Shown: in pieces, positions 49,315 through 57,483 of the stretch
Numbering within the stretch: the stretch's first letter is position 1
How the letters are laid out: each line of letters opens with the position of its first letter
DNA from: Flavicella sediminum
Lineage (GTDB): Bacteria > Bacteroidota > Bacteroidia > Flavobacteriales > Flavobacteriaceae
NCBI RefSeq assembly: GCF_006381105.1
Contig: NZ_VDET01000002.1
Span: 62,001 to 126,000 of the forward strand
Reading direction: 5' to 3'
Length of the DNA: 64,000 bases
The notes under the pieces: generated by a model
What the model was told of the DNA's origin: nothing
Database searches by the model: none
The model's input: the letters and a program-made list of their open reading frames with translations, nothing else
Position numbers and translations under genes: made by a program

Positions 49315-50499
49315 CTACAAGATTTCAGTTACCTGACCTGCACCTACAGTTCTACCACCCTCACGGATTGCGAAACGTAAACCAACATTCATTGCAATTG
49401 GTTGGTGTAAATCTACAGTAATTGTCAAGTTATCTCCTGGCATTACCATATCAACTCCTTCAGGTAAATTAATAGTTCCTGTTACATCAGTTGTACGTAC
49501 GTAAAACTGTGGACGGTAGTTGTTATGGAATGGAGTATGACGTCCACCCTCTTCTTTTTTCAATACATAAACCTCAGCTTTGAAGTGTGCATGTGGAGTT
49601 ACAGAACCTGGCTTACAGATTACCATTCCTCTTTTGATATCTTCTTTAGCAATACCTCTTAATAAGATACCTGCGTTATCTCCTGCCTCACCTCTATCTA
49701 AGATTTGACGGAACATTTCAATACCTGTAATAGTAGAAGTTAATTTCTCAGCTCCCATTCCAATGATATCAACAGCGTCTCCAGTGTTAGCAATTCCAGT
49801 TTCAATACGTCCAGTTGCTACTGTACCACGACCTGTAATTGAGAATACATCCTCGATAGGCATTAAGAAATCTTTATCTACCTCTCTTAATGGCTCCTCG
49901 ATCCATGCGTCACAAGCTTCCATTAATTCAAGAATTTTAGGAACCCATGTTGGATCATCATTCAATCCTCCTAATGCAGAACCTGCAATAACTGGCCCAT
50001 TATCTCCATCATAGTCATAGAAAGAAAGTAAATCTCTTACTTCCATCTCAACTAATTCTAATAACTCTTCATCATCAACTAAATCTACTTTGTTCATGAA
50101 TACAACAATTCTAGGAATTCCAACTTGTTTTCCTAATAAGATATGCTCTCTAGTTTGAGGCATTGGTCCATCAGTTGCAGCAACTACTAAAATTGCACCA
50201 TCCATTTGAGCAGCACCCGTTACCATGTTCTTTACGTAATCCGCGTGACCTGGACAGTCAACGTGAGCGTAATGACGATTTGCAGTAGCGTACTCTACGT
50301 GAGATGTATTAATTGTAATACCTCTTTCTTTTTCTTCTGGTGCATTATCGATTTGATCAAAATCTTTAACATCACAATAACCAGCTTTTGCCAATACAGT
50401 AGTAATTGCAGCAGTTAATGTAGTTTTACCGTGATCTACGTGCCCAATAGTACCAATATTTAAATGTGGTTTCGAGCGGTCAAAAGTTCCTTTAGCCAT
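49315..50499 (-). CDS. tuf: Translation elongation factor Tu
   Basis: 394 residues. The G motifs are GHVDHGKTT (19-27), DCPGHADY and [22 protein letters not shown] is the effector (switch I) segment. The protein ends with GQVTEIL. It delivers aminoacyl-tRNA to the ribosome as the GTP form. A single tuf copy within the tRNA-rich block is usual for this group. It follows tRNA-Thr(GGU) by 64 bases with no separate -7 element that I can see, so it is likely made from the tRNA promoter at 51053-51083. Confidence 0.98.
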   Translation of the reverse strand: MAKGTFDRSKPHLNIGTIGHVDHGKTTLTAAITTVLAKAGYCDVKDFDQIDNAPEEKERGITINTSHVEYATANRHYAHVDCPGHADYVKNMVTGAAQMDGAILVVAATDGPMPQTREHILLGKQVGIPRIVVFMNKVDLVDDEELLELVEMEVRDLLSFYDYDGDNGPVIAGSALGGLNDDPTWVPKILELMEACDAWIEEPLREVDKDFLMPIEDVFSITGRGTVATGRIETGIANTGDAVDIIGMGAEKLTSTITGIEMFRQILDRGEAGDNAGILLRGIAKEDIKRGMVICKPGSVTPHAHFKAEVYVLKKEEGGRHTPFHNNYRPQFYVRTTDVTGTINLPEGVDMVMPGDNLTITVDLHQPIAMNVGLRFAIREGGRTVGAGQVTEIL

Positions 50500-50563
50500 G
50501 ATTATTAATTTTAATTCTTAGTTTATTATACTTTATTTTTATTATACGCTTATTTTTTCTTTG

Positions 50564-50635
50564 AGCCAATGACGGGAATTGAACCCGTGACCTCTTCCTT
50601 ACCAAGGAAACGCTCTACCTCTGAGCTACACCGGC
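50564..50635 (-). tRNA. tRNA-Thr (anticodon GGT)
   Basis: A 72-base cloverleaf. The acceptor GCCGGTG pairs with CATTGGC (with two G-T pairs), the anticodon loop TTGGTAA reads GGT, and the T loop is TTCAATT. It is the tRNA closest to tuf. Confidence 0.95.
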
Positions 50636-50648
50636 CTATTTGATTTAG

Positions 50649-50721
50649 AGCGAAAGACCGGGTTCGAACCGGCGACATTCAGCTTGGAAGGCTGACGCTC
50701 TACCAACTGAGCTACTTTCGC
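50649..50721 (-). tRNA. tRNA-Gly (anticodon TCC)
   Basis: A 73-base cloverleaf. The acceptor GCGAAAG pairs with CTTTCGC and the anticodon loop CTTCCAA reads TCC. It is 13 bases from tRNA-Thr(GGT). Confidence 0.96.
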
Positions 50722-50767
50722 ATTCTAATTATCAAATTCCCTTTTTAGCATCTCTACTAAAAAATTG

Positions 50768-50848
<81 letters not shown>

Positions 50849-50938
50849 ATTATTCAAAGAACAAAGTTTTTCAATTTTACAATTCAAAAAACCCCAATCT
50901 ATCTTTTATACATTACCGTAAGTTAAACTTACACTTAG

Positions 50939-51012
50939 AGCCGATGGAGGGACTCGAACCCACGACCTGCTGATTACAAATCAGCTGCTCTAGCCAGCTG
51001 AGCTACATCGGC
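50939..51012 (-). tRNA. tRNA-Thr (anticodon TGT)
   Basis: A 74-base cloverleaf. The acceptor GCCGATG pairs with CATCGGC and the anticodon loop TTTGTAA reads TGT. It is the first gene of the tRNA-tuf transcript. Confidence 0.96.
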
Positions 51013-51022
51013 ATCGCTGTAC

Positions 51023-51052
51023 AAAAAACAGTCCATTATTTCTAACGGACTG
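51023..51052 (-). terminator. Intrinsic terminator of xerC-hpf
   Basis: On the minus strand a ten-pair stem, CAGTCCGTTA with TAATGGACTG (one G-T pair), is closed by a GAAA tetraloop and followed by six T. It lies between hpf and the first tRNA gene. The next promoter lies just upstream of it, not after it. Confidence 0.85.
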
Positions 51053-51083
51053 CAAATGTATAAAGTTTATTTTATTACGACAA
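51053..51083 (-). promoter_or_regulatory. Promoter of the tRNA-tuf operon
   Basis: On the minus strand TTG (51081-51083), a 20-base spacer and TACATTTG (51053-51060) match the Bacteroidota consensus in sequence and spacing. Initiation would fall near 51047, inside the 5' arm of the hpf terminator. Confidence 0.7.
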
Positions 51084-51110
51084 ACTTTTTGTGTTTATTT
51101 TTCGTTTTTT

Positions 51111-51416
51111 TTAGTGCTGAAGTTCTCTTTCTTTTTCTTTTGATTTCTTTAGCAGTCTTTTCATAGAATCGACAACCGCTGAAATACCTTCTTCAAAGGT
51201 TTTATTTTCTTTCTTAACGATCAATTCACTTCCAGGTATATTGATTTTTAATTCGGTAAATTTATTCTCCTTTTCACTTGTTTTTTGAACTTTCAAAAAC
51301 ACTTCAGCATCAATAATCTTATCGTGATACTTTTCTAGTCCTTCTACTTTCTTCTCAACAAAATCTACTAACTTTTTGTCTGAATTAAAATTCACTGACT
51401 GTACAAATACTTTCAT
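51111..51416 (-). CDS. hpf: Ribosome hibernation-promoting factor (short HPF/RaiA type)
   Basis: 101 residues, one beta-alpha fold domain (VFVQSVNFNSDKKLVDFVEKKV at the N-terminus, then VFLKVQK, then DSMKRLLKKSKEKERE). It binds the 30S tRNA and mRNA channel in resting cells and stops translation. The short form lacks the C-terminal dimerisation domain of long HPF. It is co-transcribed with xerC (6 bases apart) and ends just before the tRNA-tuf promoter, so a stationary-phase factor borders the growth-linked block. Confidence 0.9.
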   Translation of the reverse strand: MKVFVQSVNFNSDKKLVDFVEKKVEGLEKYHDKIIDAEVFLKVQKTSEKENKFTELKINIPGSELIVKKENKTFEEGISAVVDSMKRLLKKSKEKERELQH

Positions 51417-51422
51417 ATACTA

Positions 51423-52307
51423 TTATTTTTTACTCCTAGGGTGAGCTTGGTTATACACTTCCTTTAAATAATCTATACTGGTATGCGTGTAGACTTGCGT
51501 TGCGGCTAAACTAGAATGCCCTAGTAATTCCTTCACCGAATTCAAATCGGCCCCTTCATTTAACAAATGTGTTGCAAATGAATGTCTAATAACATGAGGG
51601 CTTCGCTTTACCTTTGTAGATACCCTACTAAAATATAGATTTATTATTCTATACACAAGGGTTCCATAAATTTTATTTCCTTTATTTGTAATAAAAATAT
51701 TTGAAACAGTAGGGCTGAGCTTAGAACGCTCAGACAAATAAGTAATTAGCGTTTTCTTTACAGATTTCAGTAAAGGCAAATACCTTTCTTTGTTTCGTTT
51801 TCCTAAAACCTTTATCGTATTATTAGAAAGATCAACTGCTTCTTCTTTTAAGTCTATTAATTCTTGTCGCCTCATTCCTGTGGAATAAAACATTTCAACA
51901 ATTAATTTGTTACGCATGGCAATAAAACCTTCTTCTTCAGGATCTATGGAAAGTACCTCTACAATTTCTTTTTCTGAAAAAGGAACCTGTACCCTTTTAG
52001 CTACTTTCAGTGCTTTGTGTTGCGCCAAGGGATTTATGCGAATTTGCTCCGTCCTTAATAAAAATTTAAAAAAACTATTTAAAGAACTTACTTTTCTATT
52101 CACTGTCCTATTCGAAACACCATCCTCTACCAAACTAACAATCCAACTTCTAACCAATGGATAGCGCAAACTATTTAAATTATCGGTATCAAACTCGTGC
52201 ATACAGAATTCTAAAAAAACTGAAATATCCTTTCTATAAGCAGCAACTGTATGTGCTGAATATTTTTTTTCAAATTCGATATAGGCTATAAATTGATCTA
52301 ATTCCAT
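51423..52307 (-). CDS. xerC: Tyrosine recombinase, XerC type
   Basis: 294 residues. The N-terminal SAM-like domain (about 1-95) is followed by a catalytic domain. Its catalytic set is Arg in STGMRRQELIDL, Lys in VLGKRNKERYLPL, His-x-x-Arg in PHVIRHSFATHLL, His in LLGHSSLAATQ and Tyr in TQVYTHTSID. With XerD it resolves chromosome dimers at dif. The size and motifs are those of the housekeeping enzyme, not an integrase of a mobile element, and there is no attachment site or cargo beside it. It shares a transcript with hpf. Confidence 0.88.
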   Translation of the reverse strand: MELDQFIAYIEFEKKYSAHTVAAYRKDISVFLEFCMHEFDTDNLNSLRYPLVRSWIVSLVEDGVSNRTVNRKVSSLNSFFKFLLRTEQIRINPLAQHKALKVAKRVQVPFSEKEIVEVLSIDPEEEGFIAMRNKLIVEMFYSTGMRRQELIDLKEEAVDLSNNTIKVLGKRNKERYLPLLKSVKKTLITYLSERSKLSPTVSNIFITNKGNKIYGTLVYRIINLYFSRVSTKVKRSPHVIRHSFATHLLNEGADLNSVKELLGHSSLAATQVYTHTSIDYLKEVYNQAHPRSKK

Positions 52308-52324
52308 ATAATTATGCTTGCAAA

Positions 52325-52332
52325 CAAATCTA
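52325..52332 (-). promoter_or_regulatory. Predicted xerC-hpf promoter -7 element
   Basis: Reads TAGATTTG on the minus strand, fitting TAnnTTTG, 18 bases before the xerC ATG. It lies only 22 bases beyond the rpsU terminator. The upstream TTG spacing is short. Confidence 0.45.
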
Positions 52333-52353
52333 CAGTTATTATCACAACAAAAA

Positions 52354-52382
52354 AAGCCTGTTACTATAGTAGTAACAGGCTT
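52354..52382 (-). terminator. Intrinsic terminator after rpsU
   Basis: The arms AAGCCTGTTACTA (52354-52366) and TAGTAACAGGCTT (52370-52382) pair perfectly over 13 bases with a three-base loop. A T run follows on the minus strand. It makes rpsU monocistronic. Confidence 0.93.
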
Positions 52383-52400
52383 CGTTTTCTTTGCGATCGA

Positions 52401-52598
52401 TTAACTCAACTCTTCGTTTGTTCTTAATCTTTGGATATATTTCGCTTTTATTCTTTGCTTACGGTTTGTAACAGACGGTTTATTGAACTGCTGACGCTCA
52501 CGTAATTGACGCATCGTTTTCGTGCGATCGAATTTTCTCTTAAAACGTTTTAACGCTCTATCGATATTTTCTCCTTCTTTAATAGGTATAATTAACAT
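52401..52598 (-). CDS. rpsU: Ribosomal protein bS21
   Basis: 65 residues (LIIPIKEGENIDRALKRF, then KRKFDRTKTMRQLRERQ), a basic helical protein. In Flavobacterium johnsoniae ribosomes bS21, with bS6 and bS18, covers the 3' tail of 16S rRNA so that Shine-Dalgarno pairing is normally blocked. Ribosomes lacking bS21 can use such sites. This gene has a near-perfect Shine-Dalgarno sequence five bases from the start at 52604-52613, so bS21 supply can feed back on its own translation. It has its own promoter and terminator. Confidence 0.97.
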   Translation of the reverse strand: MLIIPIKEGENIDRALKRFKRKFDRTKTMRQLRERQQFNKPSVTNRKQRIKAKYIQRLRTNEELS

Positions 52599-52603
52599 TG
52601 TGT

Positions 52604-52613
52604 ATCACCTCCC
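52604..52613 (-). promoter_or_regulatory. Extended Shine-Dalgarno sequence of rpsU
   Basis: On the minus strand GGGAGGTGAT is followed by ACACA and the ATG. Nine bases (GGAGGTGAT) complement the 16S 3' tail ATCACCTCC. No other gene that I inspected in the window has a comparable site. In this phylum it marks bS21-controlled translation. Confidence 0.88.
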
Positions 52614-52694
52614 TTCATCGTACTCTCTTTAAATATGATTTAAAATAAAAATTAGTAATCAATTTTTATTCGTTTCGTTTTCTAATTTGGATTG

Positions 52695-52702
52695 CAAAAG
52701 TA
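52695..52702 (-). promoter_or_regulatory. Predicted rpsU promoter -7 element
   Basis: TACTTTTG on the minus strand fits TAnnTTTG and is followed by CA, as in many ribosomal gene promoters of this phylum. It gives a leader of about 90 bases that carries the Shine-Dalgarno sequence. A canonical -33 TTG is not seen. Confidence 0.55.
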
Positions 52703-52731
52703 CAACTAATTTCTAATTGCACCATCTTTTT

Positions 52732-53874
52732 CTAATCTTTTAATATTTTTCTTGAAATCACCACTTTTTGAATCTCTGTTGTCCCCTCTCCAATCGTACA
52801 CAGCTTAGAATCTCTATAAAATTTTTCAACAGGAAAATCCTTTGTATAACCATAACCACCATGTATCTGAACCGCTTCATTGGCTGTTCTCACGCAACAT
52901 TCTGAAGCATACATTTTTGCCATCGCTCCAATTTTTGTCATGGGTTTATTTGCGTTTTTAAGAGCAGACGCTTTATGAATCAGCAACTCAGAAGCTTCAA
53001 TTTCAGTAGCCATATCTGCCAATTTAAAAGAAATTCCTTGAAATGAAGAGATAGGTTTTCCAAATTGCACTCGCTCTTTTGAATACTTCAAAGCAGCTTC
53101 ATAAGCTCCTTTTGCAATTCCTAGAGATAAGGCTGCAATAGAAATCCGCCCCCCATCAAGAACTTTCATAGATTGAATAAATCCATCTCCGACTTCTCCT
53201 AAAACATGATCTTTATGAATTCTGCAATTATCAAAAATCAGCTCTGCTGTTTCCGAAGCTCGCATCCCTAATTTATCTTCTTTTTTACCTGAACTAAAAC
53301 CTTTTGTTCCTTTTTCAACAACAAAAGCCGTCATTCCATGTGAATCTCCTTTTTCACCTGTTCTAACTATGACAACAGCTACATCTCCACTAATAGCATG
53401 TGTAATAAAATTTTTAGCGCCATTTAACACATAATAATCACCATCTTTTACCGCAGTGGTACTCATACCCCCCGCATCAGATCCTGTATTGTGTTCTGTC
53501 AAACCCCAAGCACCAATAAATTCGCCACTAGCAAGTTTTGGCAGCCATTTTCTTTTTTGTTCTTCAGAACCGAACTGCATGATATGCCCTGTACACAATG
53601 AATTATGTGCCGCTACAGACAAACCAATGGCACCACAAACCTTAGATATTTCTTCTAAAATTAAAACATACTCATGATAGCCTAAGCCAGATCCTCCATA
53701 TTCCTCAGGTACCATTACCCCCATAAAACCCATATCTCCAATTTGACGAAACAAATCAACAGGAAAAATTTGTTTTTCATCCCATTCCATGATGTATGGT
53801 TTGATATGTGTCTTTGCAAAATCTTTTACAGACGCTGCAATCATTATTTGTGTTTCTGTATATTCGAAATTCAT
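52732..53874 (-). CDS. Acyl-CoA dehydrogenase
   Basis: 380 residues, the normal family size. The middle FAD-binding part has GAWGLTEHNTGSDAGGM near 125 and NGAKNFITHAISGDV near 153. The C-terminal HGGYGYTKDFPVEKFYRD precedes GEGTTEIQ with the likely catalytic base Glu363. It oxidises acyl-CoA to trans-2-enoyl-CoA and passes electrons to ETF. The short-chain or branched-chain substrate class is suggested by Glu placement but not certain. The gene is single and lies just upstream of the rpsU promoter on the same strand. Confidence 0.93.
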   Translation of the reverse strand: MNFEYTETQIMIAASVKDFAKTHIKPYIMEWDEKQIFPVDLFRQIGDMGFMGVMVPEEYGGSGLGYHEYVLILEEISKVCGAIGLSVAAHNSLCTGHIMQFGSEEQKRKWLPKLASGEFIGAWGLTEHNTGSDAGGMSTTAVKDGDYYVLNGAKNFITHAISGDVAVVIVRTGEKGDSHGMTAFVVEKGTKGFSSGKKEDKLGMRASETAELIFDNCRIHKDHVLGEVGDGFIQSMKVLDGGRISIAALSLGIAKGAYEAALKYSKERVQFGKPISSFQGISFKLADMATEIEASELLIHKASALKNANKPMTKIGAMAKMYASECCVRTANEAVQIHGGYGYTKDFPVEKFYRDSKLCTIGEGTTEIQKVVISRKILKD

Positions 53875-53923
53875 GAAGAATGTTTTGTTTATCTTTTTGT
53901 CTTATTTATTAAACAAAAATACG

Positions 53924-53931
53924 ACCTATTT
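53924..53931 (-). promoter_or_regulatory. Predicted acyl-CoA dehydrogenase promoter -7 element
   Basis: TATTTTTG on the minus strand fits TAnnTTTG. It overlaps the stop codon of the upstream helix-hairpin-helix gene and lies 50 bases before the acyl-CoA dehydrogenase ATG. No proper -33 box. Confidence 0.35.
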
Positions 53932-54766
53932 ATTCAGCTTGCAAATATAAAACTATTCTATCGTATTTTTCCACGGGAAAACCTTCTATTTTTTTTAATT
54001 CTTTTACGTCTTGAATTTTAGCGACAGAATTTTTATAATTAAAAAGTAATTTAGTTGTTTTATAATCTAAATAGGGCGTTGCCAATACCTCCTTAAAACT
54101 AGCTGTATTGATATTTATTTTTTTGATTGATGGTTTTGATTGAATGCTAAATTTCTTTAGAATTTGTTCAACCACCTCCGGTTTTAATCCCCAAACTTCT
54201 TGCAATTGGTTTCCGTATGTAAATCCTTTTAGGCGACTTCTATATTTTACAATTCTTTCACCCAAAACATTACCTACACCTTTTACACTCTTAAAATCTT
54301 CAATCGAAGCTTTGTTTAGATCTTTAGATATGACCTTAACTTTAAGCTTCCTTTTTATTTCTTTCCGCTTCGGATATTTCAATTTCTCTTTTAAAACCGC
54401 CGCTAAACTATCTGAAACTCCTGTTACATTCCTAAAATCTTCAATGTCATATATTTTATTTCCGGTCTTTCGAAACTCAAGCAACCTATCAATTTCATCC
54501 AAATTTAAACCCAATGCATAGCCAGACTCATCAGTCATATAATTCGGATTCAACAAAAATACTTTCTTAGCTTTATTCTTCAATTCGGCAAGCGAATCCA
54601 ATTGCATTTGCAACTTTATAAAGTCGTCTGGAACAACCTTCTTTTCTTCACCAGAGAAGTCTACAAATAGATATACCCCTTGTAAAATTAACAGCAATAC
54701 TAGTAAAAAGAAAATCCCATTTCTTTGGCGTTTGTTATACCTGAAATGAGATTTAAATGAATTCAT
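53930..54766 (-). CDS. Helix-hairpin-helix (ComEA-like) membrane protein
   Basis: 278 residues. One membrane helix near the N-terminus (IFFLLVLLLILQGVYLFV, about 19-36) is followed by three or four helix-hairpin-helix repeats. Their patterns are GLNLDEIDRLLEFRKTG, DLNKASIEDFKSVKGVGNVLGERIVKYR and NINTASFKEVLATPYLDYKTTKLLF. The repeats bind double-stranded DNA non-specifically. ComEA uses them to pull DNA into the periplasm during natural transformation, but a membrane-bound protein with several repeats is also common in Bacteroidota without known competence genes. It lies 16 bases behind the symporter gene in the same direction. Confidence 0.83.
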   Translation of the reverse strand: MNSFKSHFRYNKRQRNGIFFLLVLLLILQGVYLFVDFSGEEKKVVPDDFIKLQMQLDSLAELKNKAKKVFLLNPNYMTDESGYALGLNLDEIDRLLEFRKTGNKIYDIEDFRNVTGVSDSLAAVLKEKLKYPKRKEIKRKLKVKVISKDLNKASIEDFKSVKGVGNVLGERIVKYRSRLKGFTYGNQLQEVWGLKPEVVEQILKKFSIQSKPSIKKININTASFKEVLATPYLDYKTTKLLFNYKNSVAKIQDVKELKKIEGFPVEKYDRIVLYLQAE

Positions 54767-54781
54767 ACTTTTAATTTTTTA

Positions 54782-56386
54782 TCACTTGCTTTTCGCAATT
54801 GCTTTTAAATATCTTTTTAATTCTAATTGAACTTTTGGTGCCAACAATAACAATCCAAGAACATTTGGAAATACCATAGCAAAAATCATAGCATCAGAGA
54901 ATTCAACAACAGAATTTAAACTTGAAGAAGCTCCTACAATTACAAATAACAAAAACAATCCTTTGTATGTTAAATCTGCTGCTTTCCCTTTTCCAAATAA
55001 ATATTTCCATCCTTGAATACCATAGTAAGACCAAGATAACATGGTTGAAAATGCAAATAAAATCACGGCTATCGTTAAAATAAGTGAGAAATTGGGTATT
55101 GCAGAATCAAATGCGACCGAAGTCAAATCGACACCCCCCAGTTTTTCACCTGTCTCATTCATGATTACATTACTTCCTTCTAAATTACCATAACTAAATA
55201 AATTACTTTTTAAATTGGTCACCACAATTACCAGAGCGGTCATGGTACAAATAACAACCGTATCTACAAAAGGCCCTATGGAAGCAACAATTCCTTCACT
55301 TGCAGGAAATCTTGTTTTTACAGCAGCATGAGCAATGGAAGCCGAACCAACACCTGCTTCATTCGAGAAGGCTGCTCTTTGAAAACCAACAATCATAACT
55401 CCAAAAATTCCTCCAGTTACCGCCTTACTACCAAAGGCACTTGACCAAATTTGTGCAATTCCTTCGGGAAGCATATCGATGTTCATTCCTAAAATAACCA
55501 ATGCCGCACCTACATAGATAATCCCCATAAAAGGCACTACTTTTTCTGTAACCTGACCAATACGTTTAATTCCACCTATAATTACGACACCTACTAAAAC
55601 GGCCATTACCAATCCGAACCAGAAACCACTTTCGACTCCGAATAAAACTTTTAATTGTGCTGCGGCTTGATTGGATTGAAACATGTTTCCACCACCAAAA
55701 GATCCTCCGACCACAAAAATGGCTAAGAGAACAGCCAGCACTTTTCCTAATCCGCCTAAATTCTTTTCTTTCAATCCTTTTTTCAAATAATACATCGGAC
55801 CGCCATATACTTTTCCATCAGGACCAATTTCTCTATACTTTACCCCCAAGGTCGCTTCTACTAATTTTGTTGACATTCCTAAAAAACCAGCCAATATCAT
55901 CCACAAAGTAGCTCCAGGACCACCAATAGCAATAGCCACGGCAACACCTGCAATATTTCCTAAACCTACCGTTGCAGATAGCGCTGCTGTTAATGCCTGA
56001 AAATGCGTAACCTCACCCACGACTCCTTCTACTGTAGGTGTTTCAAAAACATCGCCACCAGGAGTCGAATCTCCAGCTACTTCTTCCACCGTATGATGAT
56101 CCACAGCATCGTATTTTCCACGTGCTGCATTTATAGCAACTCCTAACAACCTTACGTTGGCAAACTTAAAATACAAGGTAAAGAACAAAGCTCCGAGCAG
56201 TAAAACAATTAACACAATGGGAACACTGTTTCCTACAATAGATATAGGATAAAAAACGATGGAACCGATCCAATCCGCAAATGGTTTAAAACCAGATTCT
56301 ATTCTTTCATCAATAGACATTTCCTTAGCAAAAGTTAGAAATGGTAACATGGTTAACAATAAGGTGGTTATTCGTTTTCGTTTCAT
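54782..56386 (-). CDS. Sodium:alanine (AGCS-family) symporter
   Basis: 534 residues, about 11 membrane helices. The family signature GLGNIAGVAVAIAIGGPGATLWM is near 142. GGPMYYLKKGL near 193 and the segment GFQRAAFSNEAGVGSASIAHAAVKT near 330 also belong to AGCS carriers of alanine or glycine with sodium. The N-terminus carries a signal-like helix and a periplasmic segment of about 30 residues before the first transmembrane span, typical of flavobacterial members. Substrate is inferred from the family. A perfect 19-base palindrome lies 48 bases upstream of the start and may be an operator. Confidence 0.93.
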   Translation of the reverse strand: MKRKRITTLLLTMLPFLTFAKEMSIDERIESGFKPFADWIGSIVFYPISIVGNSVPIVLIVLLLGALFFTLYFKFANVRLLGVAINAARGKYDAVDHHTVEEVAGDSTPGGDVFETPTVEGVVGEVTHFQALTAALSATVGLGNIAGVAVAIAIGGPGATLWMILAGFLGMSTKLVEATLGVKYREIGPDGKVYGGPMYYLKKGLKEKNLGGLGKVLAVLLAIFVVGGSFGGGNMFQSNQAAAQLKVLFGVESGFWFGLVMAVLVGVVIIGGIKRIGQVTEKVVPFMGIIYVGAALVILGMNIDMLPEGIAQIWSSAFGSKAVTGGIFGVMIVGFQRAAFSNEAGVGSASIAHAAVKTRFPASEGIVASIGPFVDTVVICTMTALVIVVTNLKSNLFSYGNLEGSNVIMNETGEKLGGVDLTSVAFDSAIPNFSLILTIAVILFAFSTMLSWSYYGIQGWKYLFGKGKAADLTYKGLFLLFVIVGASSSLNSVVEFSDAMIFAMVFPNVLGLLLLAPKVQLELKRYLKAIAKSK

Positions 56387-56433
56387 ATAGTTGTTAATTT
56401 TTAAATTAAATGCGCCTGTATAGGAACTATTTT

Positions 56434-56452
56434 TTGTTCTAATTTAGAACAA
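56434..56452. promoter_or_regulatory. 19-base perfect palindrome upstream of the symporter gene
   Basis: TTGTTCTAATTTAGAACAA has nine-base arms around one base. It lies between the potassium-channel stop (56476) and the symporter start (56386) and is not followed by T on either strand, so it is not a terminator. A related half-site (GGAACTA, 56423-56429) sits beside it. It is likely an operator for an unidentified regulator. Confidence 0.5.
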
Positions 56453-56475
56453 TACTTACATATTAAGTAATACTC

Positions 56476-57465
56476 TTAAAATATTTCTTTTATTTTTTTT
56501 ATTTGCTCTGGTCTTCCTAAAACAATTAAATTTGAATTAAGCTCTAAAACCAAATCAGATGAAGGATTGATAATATAATCATCTTCTGCTGTTATAAATC
56601 CAATAACACTACAGCCTGTTTTTCTTCTTAAATCTAAATCTCTTATGGATTTCATTAAATATTCTTTTGGCAAATCTTTTACCGCTATTTCTTCTAAGTT
56701 TGCGCTACTTTCTCCTTCAAAAGAAATTCTTTTTACAAATTCAATCAAATCTGGAGTTACCACCAATGAAGCCATATAATCACCTCCCAATTTATCGGGC
56801 ATGATAACATTGTCTGCTCCAGCAATCATTAATTTTTTTTGTGTAGATTCATTTGTGGCTCGACTTACAATAGTCATGCTTTTATTTAATTGTCGAGACG
56901 AAAGCACCACATACAGGTTATCGGAATCTGAAGGCAAAGCCGTAATTAAATTCCCTGCATTTTTTATTCCAGCAGCTTCCAAAGTTTCATCGTCGGTGGC
57001 ATCTCCTTCAATCACTAAAAAACCATCCTCTGCAATTTCCTTTAACAATTCCGAAGAACGCTCAATAACTACACACGATTTTTTAAAATTTTTCAATTTA
57101 GCAGCTGCTTGTCTACCATTTCTACCATAACCACAAACAATAGTATGCCCTTCCAGTTTGCCAATGGTTTTTAATATTTTATTAATTCTTAATTCTTCCA
57201 TCAATGTGCTATTTGATAAATATTCTGAAACGACGGTGACCACATATCCATAAATACTAATACTTGTCAATATTAAAAAAATAGTGAAAATTTTAGCATT
57301 AGCATCCAAGGGCTGCACTTCACTAAAACCCACCGTTGTTATAGTGATTATGGTCATGTACAAACCATCCACAAAAGTAAAACCGAAGAAATAACTATAA
57401 CCAATAACCCCGATTACAATTATACTTAAAAAAAGTAAAATGGCCTTGTAAATTCTAGATGTCAA
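56476..57465 (-). CDS. Two-helix potassium channel with TrkA-N/TrkA-C domain
   Basis: 329 residues. Two membrane helices (about 8-30 and 57-80) flank a pore helix with filter TVGFSE (44-49). A TrkA-N (RCK) domain follows with the Rossmann loop IVCGYGRNGRQ (109-119), and a TrkA-C domain ends the protein. It is a ligand-gated K+ channel resembling MthK or Kch. The filter has Phe-Ser-Glu in place of the usual Tyr-Gly-Asp, so strict K+ selectivity is uncertain. The gene lies 18 bases behind the PspC-domain gene on the same strand. Confidence 0.88.
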   Translation of the reverse strand: MTSRIYKAILLFLSIIVIGVIGYSYFFGFTFVDGLYMTIITITTVGFSEVQPLDANAKIFTIFLILTSISIYGYVVTVVSEYLSNSTLMEELRINKILKTIGKLEGHTIVCGYGRNGRQAAAKLKNFKKSCVVIERSSELLKEIAEDGFLVIEGDATDDETLEAAGIKNAGNLITALPSDSDNLYVVLSSRQLNKSMTIVSRATNESTQKKLMIAGADNVIMPDKLGGDYMASLVVTPDLIEFVKRISFEGESSANLEEIAVKDLPKEYLMKSIRDLDLRRKTGCSVIGFITAEDDYIINPSSDLVLELNSNLIVLGRPEQIKKIKEIF

Positions 57466-57483
57466 ATTAACTAAACTTTTATA

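Noticed and set aside
51423-52307. Tyrosine recombinase as part of an integrative element
   Set aside because: Size and motifs fit housekeeping XerC, it is co-transcribed with hpf, and no attachment repeats or cargo genes flank it despite five nearby tRNA genes.
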